Assembly (NCBI GenBank): GCA_002705575.1
Contig: PAHI01000039.1
Coordinates: 1 to 10,266 of the forward strand
Reading direction: 5' to 3'
Length of the DNA stretch: 10,266 bases
From: Fidelibacterota bacterium
Lineage (GTDB): Bacteria; Marinisomatota; Marinisomatia; SCGC-AAA003-L08; GCA-002719095
In this document: piece by piece, positions 1 through 7,105 of the stretch
How the letters are laid out: each line of letters opens with the position of its first letter
Numbering within the stretch: the first letter of the stretch is position 1
Program-made: the position numbers and the translations under genes
Notes under the pieces: model-generated
Database searches by the model: none
What the model was told of the DNA's origin: nothing
Seen by the model: only the letters and a program-made list of their open reading frames with translations

Positions 1-66
1 CCTTGTAGTTAATTCTGTCTGACTAAACATCAATCCAAATAAACACATTAAAATAATCTTCTTCAT
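1..66 (-). CDS. Secreted protein, N-terminus only (cut by window edge)
   Basis: An ATG at 66-64 opens a frame that stays open to base 1, giving 22 residues that begin MKKIILMCLFGLMFSQ. This is a typical signal peptide: two lysines, a hydrophobic core, then a likely cleavage after FS that would leave Gln at the mature N-terminus. The start is well supported by a strong Shine-Dalgarno site, AAGGGAG at 79-73, six bases upstream, and by a promoter-like region further up. The gene lies beyond the tRNA terminator, so it probably forms its own transcription unit. The mature protein is outside the window and its function cannot be told. A lipoprotein is unlikely because no Cys lies at the cleavage site; the only Cys is inside the hydrophobic core. 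Confidence 0.7.
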   Translation of the reverse strand, partial: MKKIILMCLFGLMFSQTELTTR

Positions 67-138
67 AACTCTCTCCCTTGTTTGCATTGGAATTTACAAA
101 AAATAAATAAAAGAAGGATATGCTAAAATAGAATCAAG

Positions 139-167
139 ATTATAATGCTCATTTATAAAAGTTTCCC
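139..167 (-). promoter_or_regulatory. Probable promoter of the left-edge secreted protein gene
   Basis: On the minus strand a perfect TATAAT lies at 144-139, about 73 bases upstream of the ATG at 66. At a 17-base spacer the -35 position would fall at 167-162, which reads GGGAAA and is not a TTGACA-like box. That -35 position is covered by one copy of a tandem repeat, so an activator or another sigma class may replace the -35 contact. The octamer around the -10 is itself a palindrome (ATTATAAT), so orientation rests on the downstream gene and its ribosome binding site. Confidence 0.45.
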
Positions 168-189
168 ACCAAAAGTTTCCCACTTTTGG
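157..189. repeat. 13-bp tandem repeat overlapping an 8-bp inverted repeat; candidate operator
   Basis: On the plus strand AAAAGTTTCCCAC occurs at 157-169 and again, identical, at 171-183, a period of 14 bases. The second copy is also part of a perfect inverted repeat: CCAAAAGT at 169-176 and ACTTTTGG at 182-189, separated by five bases. The array sits just upstream of the TATAAT at 144-139 and covers its expected -35 region, which suits a transcription factor binding site. A hairpin in RNA is possible but there is no T run, so it is not a terminator. The regulator is unknown. Confidence 0.5.
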
Positions 190-224
190 ATAATCATAGT
201 TAAATAAGATAAAAGATGGAGAAT

Positions 225-256
225 AAAAAACCCCCAACATTACTGAAGGGGGCTTT
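225..256 (-). terminator. Rho-independent terminator after tRNA-Arg
   Basis: On the minus strand five C (252-248) pair with five G (235-231) across a 12-base loop, and a run of six T (230-225) follows. A G-T pair and three A-T pairs extend the stem into the T run. It starts six bases beyond the tRNA discriminator base at 262. It is the only convincing intrinsic terminator I see in the window, so it may end the whole cluster as well as the tRNA transcript. Confidence 0.85.
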
Positions 257-261
257 CGTCG

Positions 262-335
<74 letters not shown>

Positions 336-393
336 ATATAATCAATAATACAACTTGTTAAATTATGAGATGAATGGGAATATATAAAAGGAA

Positions 394-1009
394 TTAATAC
401 AAATTGTATTGAAAATTTATTTGTACAGTATGTTGATCAGGTGTTAAAACCATGGAAGAAAAATTAGATTCATTTCCTTTTTTTATATAGTACATATAAT
501 TTATCCCTGATATAATTCTATGAATAATCAATCCTGCAAATGTAAAATCTTTAACCTTATCAAAATCAAGACTGGTTTGTATCATTTTTTTGTATCTTAA
601 CCGATTATTATTTGAATCCCAATCCCATGAGTACAAATCATTTTCTGGATATACAGCATCTGGGTTTCTTTGCTGGAGCATAGCATTATTATATAAGTAA
701 ATCGAATTATACCTTCCAACATTCAAAGAATACTCAAAATTATGATTAGAAACATTTGCATATGCATGGTTACTACTAAAGCTTGTGTAATTACTTTGAA
801 AAATATCACTTGTTTTACCAGATAAAAACAAGGTGCTCCACAACACCATTTCTCTAAATAAATATGTTTTTTTTTTGTTTTTTAAATTCAGATTGCTCAG
901 AATAACCCCAACCAGGAAGAATAATATTTTTTAATAATCCCGAAGACTGTACTTCAACCTGAGATAAACAAACACTAAAAGTTAAAATATAAAATATTTT
1001 TTTACCCAT
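394..1009 (-). CDS. Secreted protein with PGWG motif, frame broken at an A10 run
   Basis: Two frames together make one plausible protein of about 204 residues. The first starts at ATG 1009-1007, inside the last codons of lnt (8-base overlap), and encodes a signal peptide beginning MGKKIFYILTFSVCLSQ, then ILPGWGYSEQ and a lysine-rich stretch; it stops at TAG 856-854. The second frame is open from 930 to a TAA at 396-394 and continues TYLFRE, an aromatic-rich region (RYNSIYLYN, QQRNPDA, SWDWDSNNNRLRY), a hydrophobic segment FAGLIIHRIISGI, and a C-terminus VQINFQYNLY. The frames join if one A is removed from the ten-A run at 876-867. The ATG at 849 is internal and would give a product without a signal peptide. 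From memory, the PGWG and WDWDS-NR pattern resembles secreted or outer-membrane proteins of FCB bacteria (DUF5683-like); the function is unknown. It could be a true pseudogene, a base-count error in the assembly, or a gene rescued by transcriptional slippage. Confidence 0.7.
867..876 (-). other. A10 homopolymer at the frameshift point
   Basis: On the minus strand six A, one C and ten A lie in a row inside the last gene of the cluster. The frame carrying the signal peptide enters this tract and the frame carrying the rest of the protein leaves it. Nine or twelve A would join them. Runs of nine or more A are known sites of RNA polymerase slippage and of sequencing miscounts. Confidence 0.75.
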
Positions 1010-2504
1010 TTCTCTTATTAACAACTCCTACTGTTGATAAATATATCGCAATTAGAATTGAAAGATATCCAATCCAATCTCCAAATATAACATATATTGT
1101 TTTTAAATCATTAGAGTATATGTCGAACCCACTCGAAACCAGCATACCTTCTTTGTTTTGACTTAATTCTTTTAAAATATTTCCATCAGAATTAACCACC
1201 CAAGAAATACCTGTATTACCACAACGTATAACTGGCTTTCTTGTTTCTATAGCTCTAAAAATAGTTTGTTTAGCATGCTGTTGAGCCTGCGGTGGCTTTA
1301 AATACCAACCATCATTTGCAACATAAATTAAAAAATTAGCTCCTTTTCTGACAAAATTTCTAGATAAAGCTGAGTACGTTGACTCAATACATATCATTGC
1401 AGCATACTTACTATTTTTATAATCAAACAATGTATACTCATTACCTATCTCAAAGTTTCCACTTAATGCAATCCTATTTAAACTAGGAAAAAAATCTGAC
1501 ATAGGTACATGTTCTGCAAGAGGGACCATTTTAATTTTTGTATATTTTTTTGCATTATTTAAAACATAAGAATTTTTTTGATTAAGCAAATACACTGAAT
1601 TATATATAAGTCCATTATCTATTTCAAATACACCTGTTATTAATTCTATATCTGAATCAAATAATTTTCTCTTAAACTGATTATATGAGTTTTTATTAAA
1701 ATGGTTAAAAGCTGTTTCAGGCCAAATCAATATTCGATGACTGCTGTATTCATCTATATATTTTTTTGATTTTTTCAACAAATCATCAATTACTCTACTT
1801 GATTTTGTATTATTCTTATCGTATATAGACATATTAGGTTGAAGTATTGCAAAATCTATTTTTTCAATATTATCTATATTTTTATTAATTAATAATACTG
1901 ATAAAACTATTGGAGTTACAAATATACCTATAGAATCTATAACTGACTTTTTATCTCTATTTGTATAAATATAAAATAAAGAAACATTTAGTAGTACAAT
2001 CCATATTGTTAGCCCAAACATACCTGTAATCTCAATAAACTGAATCAAAAACAACAATGATGGCTGCGCTTGAGTGTTGGCAATACTTGCCCACGGGAAC
2101 GAGATACTTCCAAAACTTCTAACAAAATCAATAACTGTCCATACCACAGGAAGTGCATACCATACTTTATAACTATTTTTCTTATTTATAAAATGCCAAA
2201 AAATAAATATAAGAATTACATTAAATGTGCAAACAAAATTTGTGAGCAACATTGTTGTTAAAGCTATATAACGATTTGGAACACCTATATTATCAACCAA
2301 CCAAAATAAAGATATAAGATGATAAATAAACCCCCATATAAAAGCATCAATGCATATTCCCTTTAAAGAATGTCTATCTTTTATTGCAATAAAAAAAGGG
2401 ACTAAGCAAAACCACGATAACCACCCTAAGTCTAATGGTAATTGAGCTAAACCCATTAATGATGCAGATATGACAATATTATACAATCTATTAAAAGATT
2501 TCAT
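1002..2504 (-). CDS. lnt: Apolipoprotein N-acyltransferase
   Basis: This inner-membrane enzyme adds the third acyl chain to the N-terminal Cys of lipoproteins, taking it from phospholipid, the last step of lipoprotein maturation in Gram-negative bacteria. The 500 residues match the family length. The N-terminal half holds about seven hydrophobic segments (roughly 8-207), followed by a periplasmic nitrilase-type domain (about 216-465) and a last membrane helix (about 471-490). The expected catalytic triad is present: Glu263 in WPETA, Lys323 in the YTKIKMVPLAEHVP block, and Cys372 in ICIES; Glu331 lies at the second conserved Glu. The ATG directly abuts the ruvX stop (TAAATG) and has no Shine-Dalgarno site, so translation is probably coupled. 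Its end overlaps the next, secreted-protein gene by eight bases. Function is assigned with high confidence. Confidence 0.96.
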   Translation of the reverse strand: MKSFNRLYNIVISASLMGLAQLPLDLGWLSWFCLVPFFIAIKDRHSLKGICIDAFIWGFIYHLISLFWLVDNIGVPNRYIALTTMLLTNFVCTFNVILIFIFWHFINKKNSYKVWYALPVVWTVIDFVRSFGSISFPWASIANTQAQPSLLFLIQFIEITGMFGLTIWIVLLNVSLFYIYTNRDKKSVIDSIGIFVTPIVLSVLLINKNIDNIEKIDFAILQPNMSIYDKNNTKSSRVIDDLLKKSKKYIDEYSSHRILIWPETAFNHFNKNSYNQFKRKLFDSDIELITGVFEIDNGLIYNSVYLLNQKNSYVLNNAKKYTKIKMVPLAEHVPMSDFFPSLNRIALSGNFEIGNEYTLFDYKNSKYAAMICIESTYSALSRNFVRKGANFLIYVANDGWYLKPPQAQQHAKQTIFRAIETRKPVIRCGNTGISWVVNSDGNILKELSQNKEGMLVSSGFDIYSNDLKTIYVIFGDWIGYLSILIAIYLSTVGVVNKRNG

Positions 2505-2924
2505 TTACTTGGATATAGACATATATTGCTCTAAGATAATTGAAGCAGATATTTGATCTACTTTTTCCTTATTTTTACCAACCTTTATATTTTGCTCCCG
2601 AATATACCTCTCTGCTTGCTTTGAAGAAAGCCTCTCATCATATTTTAATATCTTGATATCAAATTCTTTTTTTAAAAGGTTTACAAAGTCTACTACAAGC
2701 TTAGTCTGCTGACTTTCTTTGCCTAACATTGTTAATGGATAACCTACAATAATTTTAAAAATATTTTTTTCTTCAATAATATTTCTGATTTCTGAAATAT
2801 AATCGGGAGTCTCTCTTCGATCTATTGTCTTATAGGGAGAAGCAATGATATGCAAAGGGTCTGATATTGCTATTCCAACTTTTCTTTCGCCATAATCAAT
2901 AGCCATTAATCTACTATTCAACAT
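2505..2924 (-). CDS. ruvX: Putative pre-16S rRNA nuclease / Holliday junction resolvase family (YqgF/RuvX)
   Basis: The 139 residues fit the YqgF/RuvX family, an RNase H-like fold proposed to trim the 5' end of 16S rRNA and earlier annotated as a Holliday junction resolvase. The visible acidic active-site positions are Asp10 in AIDYG, Glu97 in YDERLSS and Asp123 in VDQISA, with the family block IIVGYP at 58-63 in between. The ATG at 2924 lies inside the end of the upstream HU/IHF gene (11-base overlap). An alternative start at Met7 would remove the overlap but would leave only the Met before the first strand of the fold, so I keep the longer form. The lnt start codon follows the stop with no gap. 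The choice between rRNA processing and recombination roles rests on family knowledge and not on this sequence. Confidence 0.93.
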   Translation of the reverse strand: MLNSRLMAIDYGERKVGIAISDPLHIIASPYKTIDRRETPDYISEIRNIIEEKNIFKIIVGYPLTMLGKESQQTKLVVDFVNLLKKEFDIKILKYDERLSSKQAERYIREQNIKVGKNKEKVDQISASIILEQYMSISK

Positions 2925-3234
2925 TCCATTCTTTTTTAAGCTTATTACTCAGTTTCTTGCTCGGACGAAAACTAAGTTTTCTTCTTGGAGGAACATATAT
3001 AGTTTCATTAGTCTTAGGATTACGAGCTTTAGGCTTTGCTTTTGTAGGTTTTATTTCAAAAGCCCCAAAATTTCTAATCTCCAATCTTAAATTAGACTGC
3101 TCCTTTTCAAGGATTTGATTTATACTATCTAAAACGGAATCAACCAATAATTGAGTTTGATATTTAGAAACATTAATCTTAGAACTCACCAAATCAATTA
3201 AATCTTTTTTAGTATAATTATTTTTTTTACTCAT
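2914..3234 (-). CDS. HU/IHF family DNA-bending protein
   Basis: This 106-residue protein has the whole HU/IHF fold: N-terminal helices (about 8-45, with YTKKDLIDLVSSKINVS), the turn RNFGAFEI at 54-61, and the DNA-binding beta arm from about 62 to 85 with the tip RNPKTNET, where Pro73 is the residue expected to wedge between base pairs. The C-terminal block LSFRPSKKL is also conserved. It is slightly longer than the usual 90-95 residues because of short charged tails at both ends. Nucleoid proteins of this family bend DNA as homo- or heterodimers and affect replication, recombination and transcription. HU and IHF cannot be told apart here with certainty; the RNP tip and the longer tails fit either. 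It starts three bases after the rel stop codon and overlaps ruvX, so it belongs to the same transcript. Confidence 0.93.
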   Translation of the reverse strand: MSKKNNYTKKDLIDLVSSKINVSKYQTQLLVDSVLDSINQILEKEQSNLRLEIRNFGAFEIKPTKAKPKARNPKTNETIYVPPRRKLSFRPSKKLSNKLKKEWNVE

Positions 3235-3237
3235 AGT

Positions 3238-5427
3238 CTAATATCTCTGAATATCATCAATGCTTTGAACTTGCTGTAATTTATTTATTAATTTATTTAA
3301 CTGCTTTTTATCTGTAATCTCAACAACTAATAAACATGTAGCAACACTATCAACAGCCTTCATATCAATAGACCTTATATTTATATTAAGATGAGATGTA
3401 GCTTCAGTTAAATCTTTCAACAAATTTTTACGATCTTGAAATTTCATTCTAAGTCGTACAACAAATGCTCTTTTAGACGATATATCCCAATCAACACTTA
3501 TAAAACGCTTTGACTCTTTTAATCGTGTAACGCTACCACAACCAGCTCTATGAACAGTAACACCTTGACCCTTTGTTAAATACCCAATTATATCATCACC
3601 TGGAATTGGATTACAACAATTAGCGAATCTAAGCATAATATCATTTAATCCATCAACAACAACTCCTTTTGATCTACCCCTTGCTAGATCAAAGAATTTT
3701 TTAGTTAAAGAGTTTGCTTTATTTTGATGAATTACGGAATCTTCTTCAGGGCAATATTTACTTACTATTTCATCTACAGTTAATTTTCCACTACCAACAT
3801 TTAAATAAACTGATTGTTGACTATTAAGGCCAACTAACTGAGGATTTGATTTAATTAACTTCAGAATATTCATATTATTAATTTTTCTTAAATGTTTTTC
3901 AAGAATATCCTTACCTAATGCAACACTCTGCTCATGTTCTTGCTTCTTAATCCATCTTCTAATATGGGTCTTTGCCTTAGTTGTTTGAACAAATTTCAAC
4001 CAAGAATGATTTGGAGATTTATTTTTAGATGTAATGATTTCAACATAATCTCCATTCATCAATTCATGGTTTAATGGAACTATTTTATCATTGACTTTAG
4101 CTCCTTTGCAATGCATACCAACCTCGGAATGCACATGATAAGCAAAGTCTACTGGAGTAGAACCTGGCTTTAATTCAATCAATTCTCCTGTTGGAGTGTA
4201 CACATAAATCTCGTCTTGAAATAAATCTATTTTAAATAGCTCTAATATTTCTGATGCAGATGTATCTTCACTTTTTAGCAACTCATAGATCTCACGTAAC
4301 CACGCTATTTGATAATCAAGCGAATTGCCTTTATTATGCAATTTATCATTCTTGTACTTCCAATGCGCTGCAACTCCAATTTCTGCAGTCTCATCCATAT
4401 CACTTGTTCTTATCTGTACCTCAACCATTCTACCTTTATCTGTAAACACGGTAGTATGTATTGATTGATATCCATTCCTCTTAGGTCTTGCTATGTAATC
4501 TTTAAATCTTTCTTGAAAAGGATTGTAGTTTTGATGGATAATACCCAGCGTGGCATAACACTCTGAAACTTTATTTACAATAATTCGGATAGCAAACAAA
4601 TCATATATTTCTTCAAAACTTTTATTTCTTTTTACCATTTTTCCTAATATAGAAGAATAGTGCTTGGCTCTTCCAAAAACATCAGCATTAATGTCAAAAT
4701 CATTCAACTCTTTTTTAATAGGCTGAATAAAACTTCTAATAAATCTTTCTCGCTCACTTTTAGTGTTATTCACTTTTTGATTTATATCATTATATTTATC
4801 CAATTCTAATGTTTTCAGAATTAAATCTTCTAATTGGTTTTTGACATTATTCATACCCAATCTATGAGCTAAAGGCACATATACCTCCTTAGTCTCTAAT
4901 GCTATTCTATTCTGTTTATCTTCCTGTAAATATTTTATTGTTGACATATTATGCAAACGATCTGCAAATTTAATAATTATAACCCTTATATCTTTTGCCA
5001 TAGATATAAACATCTTCATAAAATTTTCAGCCTGTTCTTGTTTTTTACTATTAAATCTAATTCCTGATAATTTTGTCACTCCTTCGACTAGAGTTGCAAC
5101 ATCCTTATTAAAACTTAACGAAATGTCTTCCTTAGAAATATCTGTATCTTCAATACTATCATGAAGCAAGCCTGCGATTACGGTATCTACATCAATTTTC
5201 CATTTTGATAAAATAATTGCAACACTTTCACAATGCGTAAAGTAAGGTTCTCCTGATGTTCTTTTTTGGTCTGCGTGTATTTTTGCAGATAACTGATAAG
5301 CTTTCCAGATCAATGAAACATTTGATTCATTTCTATCTCTTTCTTCTAGATTATTAATTATTGCAGAAAAACCTTGAGGGTAATCCGATTTATTTGATCG
5401 AATTTTTTTTAATAAATCTGTTATCAT
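3238..5427 (-). CDS. rel: Bifunctional (p)ppGpp synthetase/hydrolase, Rel/SpoT type
   Basis: This 729-residue long RSH protein makes and degrades the stringent-response alarmone (p)ppGpp. The hydrolase HD domain (about 40-200) keeps its metal and catalytic residues: His65, His89-Asp90, Glu93-Asp94 and Asp156-Asn160 in ADRLHN. The synthetase domain (about 240-345) has Asp276, the NGYQSIHT block at 318-325 and EVQIR at 336-340. Its RFKD motif (307-310) is the RXKD form typical of bifunctional enzymes, where synthetase-only RelA has EXDD. A TGS domain follows (about 402-465), then a helical region, a conserved-cysteine/zinc-finger region with Cys604-Cys605, His626 and Cys630, and a C-terminal ACT domain (about 653-729). 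Both activities look intact, so this could be the sole long RSH enzyme of the cell. The ATG lies two bases after the dnaB stop, with no clear Shine-Dalgarno site, so translation is likely coupled to dnaB. Confidence 0.97.
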   Translation of the reverse strand: MITDLLKKIRSNKSDYPQGFSAIINNLEERDRNESNVSLIWKAYQLSAKIHADQKRTSGEPYFTHCESVAIILSKWKIDVDTVIAGLLHDSIEDTDISKEDISLSFNKDVATLVEGVTKLSGIRFNSKKQEQAENFMKMFISMAKDIRVIIIKFADRLHNMSTIKYLQEDKQNRIALETKEVYVPLAHRLGMNNVKNQLEDLILKTLELDKYNDINQKVNNTKSERERFIRSFIQPIKKELNDFDINADVFGRAKHYSSILGKMVKRNKSFEEIYDLFAIRIIVNKVSECYATLGIIHQNYNPFQERFKDYIARPKRNGYQSIHTTVFTDKGRMVEVQIRTSDMDETAEIGVAAHWKYKNDKLHNKGNSLDYQIAWLREIYELLKSEDTSASEILELFKIDLFQDEIYVYTPTGELIELKPGSTPVDFAYHVHSEVGMHCKGAKVNDKIVPLNHELMNGDYVEIITSKNKSPNHSWLKFVQTTKAKTHIRRWIKKQEHEQSVALGKDILEKHLRKINNMNILKLIKSNPQLVGLNSQQSVYLNVGSGKLTVDEIVSKYCPEEDSVIHQNKANSLTKKFFDLARGRSKGVVVDGLNDIMLRFANCCNPIPGDDIIGYLTKGQGVTVHRAGCGSVTRLKESKRFISVDWDISSKRAFVVRLRMKFQDRKNLLKDLTEATSHLNINIRSIDMKAVDSVATCLLVVEITDKKQLNKLINKLQQVQSIDDIQRY

Positions 5428-5429
5428 AT

Positions 5430-6806
5430 CTATGATTCAAAAACGGCATCATTAATATCTAAATCATCAATAAATTCATCATGTACAAACTCATAATCCT
5501 GAAACTTAGCAAATTCATCAAAAAATGTCAATTTAACTGTTCCCGTAGGGCCATTTCTATGCTTAGCAACGATAAGCTCAGAAAGCCCCTTATCCTCTTC
5601 CTGTTTTGAATACAAATATTTCCTAAAAATAAACAATACTATATCTGCATCTTGTTCTATAGCACCACTTTCTCTTAAATCTGACATAAGAGGTCTATGA
5701 TCACTCCTAGATTCAACAGCTCTAGATAACTGAGACAATGCTATAATCGGAATATTGAGTTCTTTTGCTAAAGACTTTAAAGAACGAGATATATATGAAA
5801 TTTCTTGCTGCCTACTTTCTACTCTTCCTCCCTTATGCAGTAATTGTAAATAATCAATAATTATTATATCAATATTTTTTTCAGACTTCATTTGTCGGGC
5901 CTTTGCTCTTAGCTCCATAATATTCAAGCTTCCAGAGTCATCAATAAACATATCTGCTTCAGATAAACTGCCTGCTGCATTAGAAAGCTTACGCCAATCA
6001 CTTGTAGGTAATTTGCCAGTTCTAACAAGATGACTGCTAATTTGCGCTTCAGATGAAAGCATTCTTTCAATTAATTGCTGGCTAGACATTTCCAAGCTAA
6101 AAAAACCTACCCTTTTATTTGAATTAACTGCTATATTTCTTGATATATTAAGAGCTAATGCTGTTTTCCCCATAGAAGGCCTTGCTGCCAAAACAATAAA
6201 ATCTGAATCTTGAAATCCTGAAATCTGATTATCTAAATCTCTAAAACCTGATGAGACTCCTGTTATATCACCTTTCTTACGTTTTCCCCATATATCTAAA
6301 ACTTTGTGAATCATAGGCTGTATTTCTTCAAACTTCTTATCACTTGCTTTCTCTGAAAGAGCAAAAAGAAACTGCTCAGCCTGATCAAGAACTACTGACG
6401 CATTTTCATGGCCTTCATAAGCCAAAGAACTCATTTTTACAGATGTATTAATAATTTCTCTTAATATCTGTTTTTCTCTAACAATCTTAGCATAATATTC
6501 TACATTGGAAGCTGTAGGTGCTTCCTGAGATAGGCCTGTAACGTAATATGGGCCACCGATACTATCAATGATTTTATTTTTTTTCAACTCATCTATCAAA
6601 CTAAGACTATCTATCGGCTTTGAATTATTATATAAAGTACACATAGTTTTAAAAATCAAACTGTTAGATTTATCATAAAATGAATCAGAAGTTAAATATT
6701 GCATGCTGACACTTACTGCTTCATTATTTATGAGCATACAACCTAGAACTGCTTTTTCAGCATCAATAGATTGAGGGGGGATTCTTTTATTTTCTTTATC
6801 TTCCAA
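5430..6806 (-). CDS. dnaB: Replicative DNA helicase DnaB, TTG start
   Basis: DnaB forms a hexamer that unwinds DNA 5' to 3' at the replication fork and recruits primase. The 458 residues cover both domains: the N-terminal helical domain (from IPPQSIDAEKAVLG at 9-22 to about 150) and the RecA-like ATPase domain (about 180-440). Visible motifs are Walker A ARPSMGKT at 208-215, the catalytic Glu239 in FSLEM, Walker B with Asp318 in IIIIDYLQLL, the LSQLSR block at 357-362, LRESGAIEQDAD at 377-388, and the arginine finger region KHRNGPTG at 415-422. No intein interrupts it. The start is a TTG at 6806-6804: a TAA stop lies two codons upstream (6812-6810), no in-frame ATG occurs before Met24, and the predicted N-terminus fits the family. 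There is no convincing Shine-Dalgarno site, and the rpoZ stop lies 17 bases upstream. Its position between rpoZ and rel is unusual. Confidence 0.96.
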   Translation of the reverse strand: MEDKENKRIPPQSIDAEKAVLGCMLINNEAVSVSMQYLTSDSFYDKSNSLIFKTMCTLYNNSKPIDSLSLIDELKKNKIIDSIGGPYYVTGLSQEAPTASNVEYYAKIVREKQILREIINTSVKMSSLAYEGHENASVVLDQAEQFLFALSEKASDKKFEEIQPMIHKVLDIWGKRKKGDITGVSSGFRDLDNQISGFQDSDFIVLAARPSMGKTALALNISRNIAVNSNKRVGFFSLEMSSQQLIERMLSSEAQISSHLVRTGKLPTSDWRKLSNAAGSLSEADMFIDDSGSLNIMELRAKARQMKSEKNIDIIIIDYLQLLHKGGRVESRQQEISYISRSLKSLAKELNIPIIALSQLSRAVESRSDHRPLMSDLRESGAIEQDADIVLFIFRKYLYSKQEEDKGLSELIVAKHRNGPTGTVKLTFFDEFAKFQDYEFVHDEFIDDLDINDAVFES

Positions 6807-6823
6807 AACTTAAATATGTTTTT

Positions 6824-7105
6824 TCACTTTTCACTTTTTTCTTTATCAGAATCGCTAACTTTCCATTCAATATCATTATTAACAAACTGTTCTACAGCCG
6901 AAACAATAGATTTTTTTACATTTGGGTCAAAATCAACAACCTCTTGTATTTCGTCCGTAGAATCAAAACCTTCATCAATTTTATTTAAATCTATGCTGGT
7001 CTCTGATATTAATTCCCGTGATCTTTGAGAAACAATAAGAACATTCTGATACATATTCTCATTCACATCACATAAAACATGAATTGGTAAGGCTTTTACT
7101 TTCAT
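6824..7105 (-). CDS. rpoZ: RNA polymerase omega subunit-like protein
   Basis: The 93-residue product aligns by eye with the omega/Rpb6 core: NMYQNVLIVSQRSREL (17-32) matches the conserved helix usually written N-RYE-V-VA-RARQL, and KSIVSAVEQFVNNDIEW (65-81) matches the second helix block, K-P-V-AI-E---GKI-W. The rest is acidic, with a charged tail. Omega helps assemble the beta-prime subunit, and in proteobacteria it contributes to one ppGpp binding site on the polymerase. The position directly after gmk, with an ATGA overlap, and close to rel is the classic setting for rpoZ. A very strong Shine-Dalgarno site (AAAGGAGA) fixes the start at 7105. Sequence similarity alone is modest, so the call rests on both motifs and gene order. 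Confidence 0.82.
   Translation of the reverse strand: MKVKALPIHVLCDVNENMYQNVLIVSQRSRELISETSIDLNKIDEGFDSTDEIQEVVDFDPNVKKSIVSAVEQFVNNDIEWKVSDSDKEKSEK

Noticed and set aside
157..183. MraZ-type (DCW box) binding repeats, because the minus strand reads GTGGGAA twice
   Set aside because: Those boxes usually repeat every ten or so bases upstream of mraZ. Here the period is 14 and the downstream gene encodes a signal peptide, not MraZ. An unknown regulator is the safer call.
394..849. A 151-residue protein starting at ATG 849 as a complete gene
   Set aside because: It lacks a ribosome binding site and a signal peptide, while the same frame is open further upstream and an overlapping frame supplies a signal peptide and a lnt-coupled start at 1009. 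I treat it as the 3' part of the frameshifted gene.
866..872. A AAA AAC heptamer as a programmed -1 ribosomal frameshift site
   Set aside because: A -1 slip there would enter the third frame and not the frame that carries the rest of the protein. Loss of one A (or gain of two) is needed, which fits an indel or polymerase slippage better.
2070..2261. Plus-strand open frame inside lnt
   Set aside because: It is antisense to a well-conserved lnt coding region, has no ribosome binding site of note and encodes a low-complexity product.
4254..4445. Plus-strand open frame inside rel
   Set aside because: It lies opposite the conserved synthetase-to-TGS region of rel and resembles no family.
6771..7028. 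Plus-strand open frame across rpoZ and the dnaB start
   Set aside because: Its Ser/Phe-rich product is the reverse of acidic, lysine-rich coding sequence, and the minus-strand genes explain this region.
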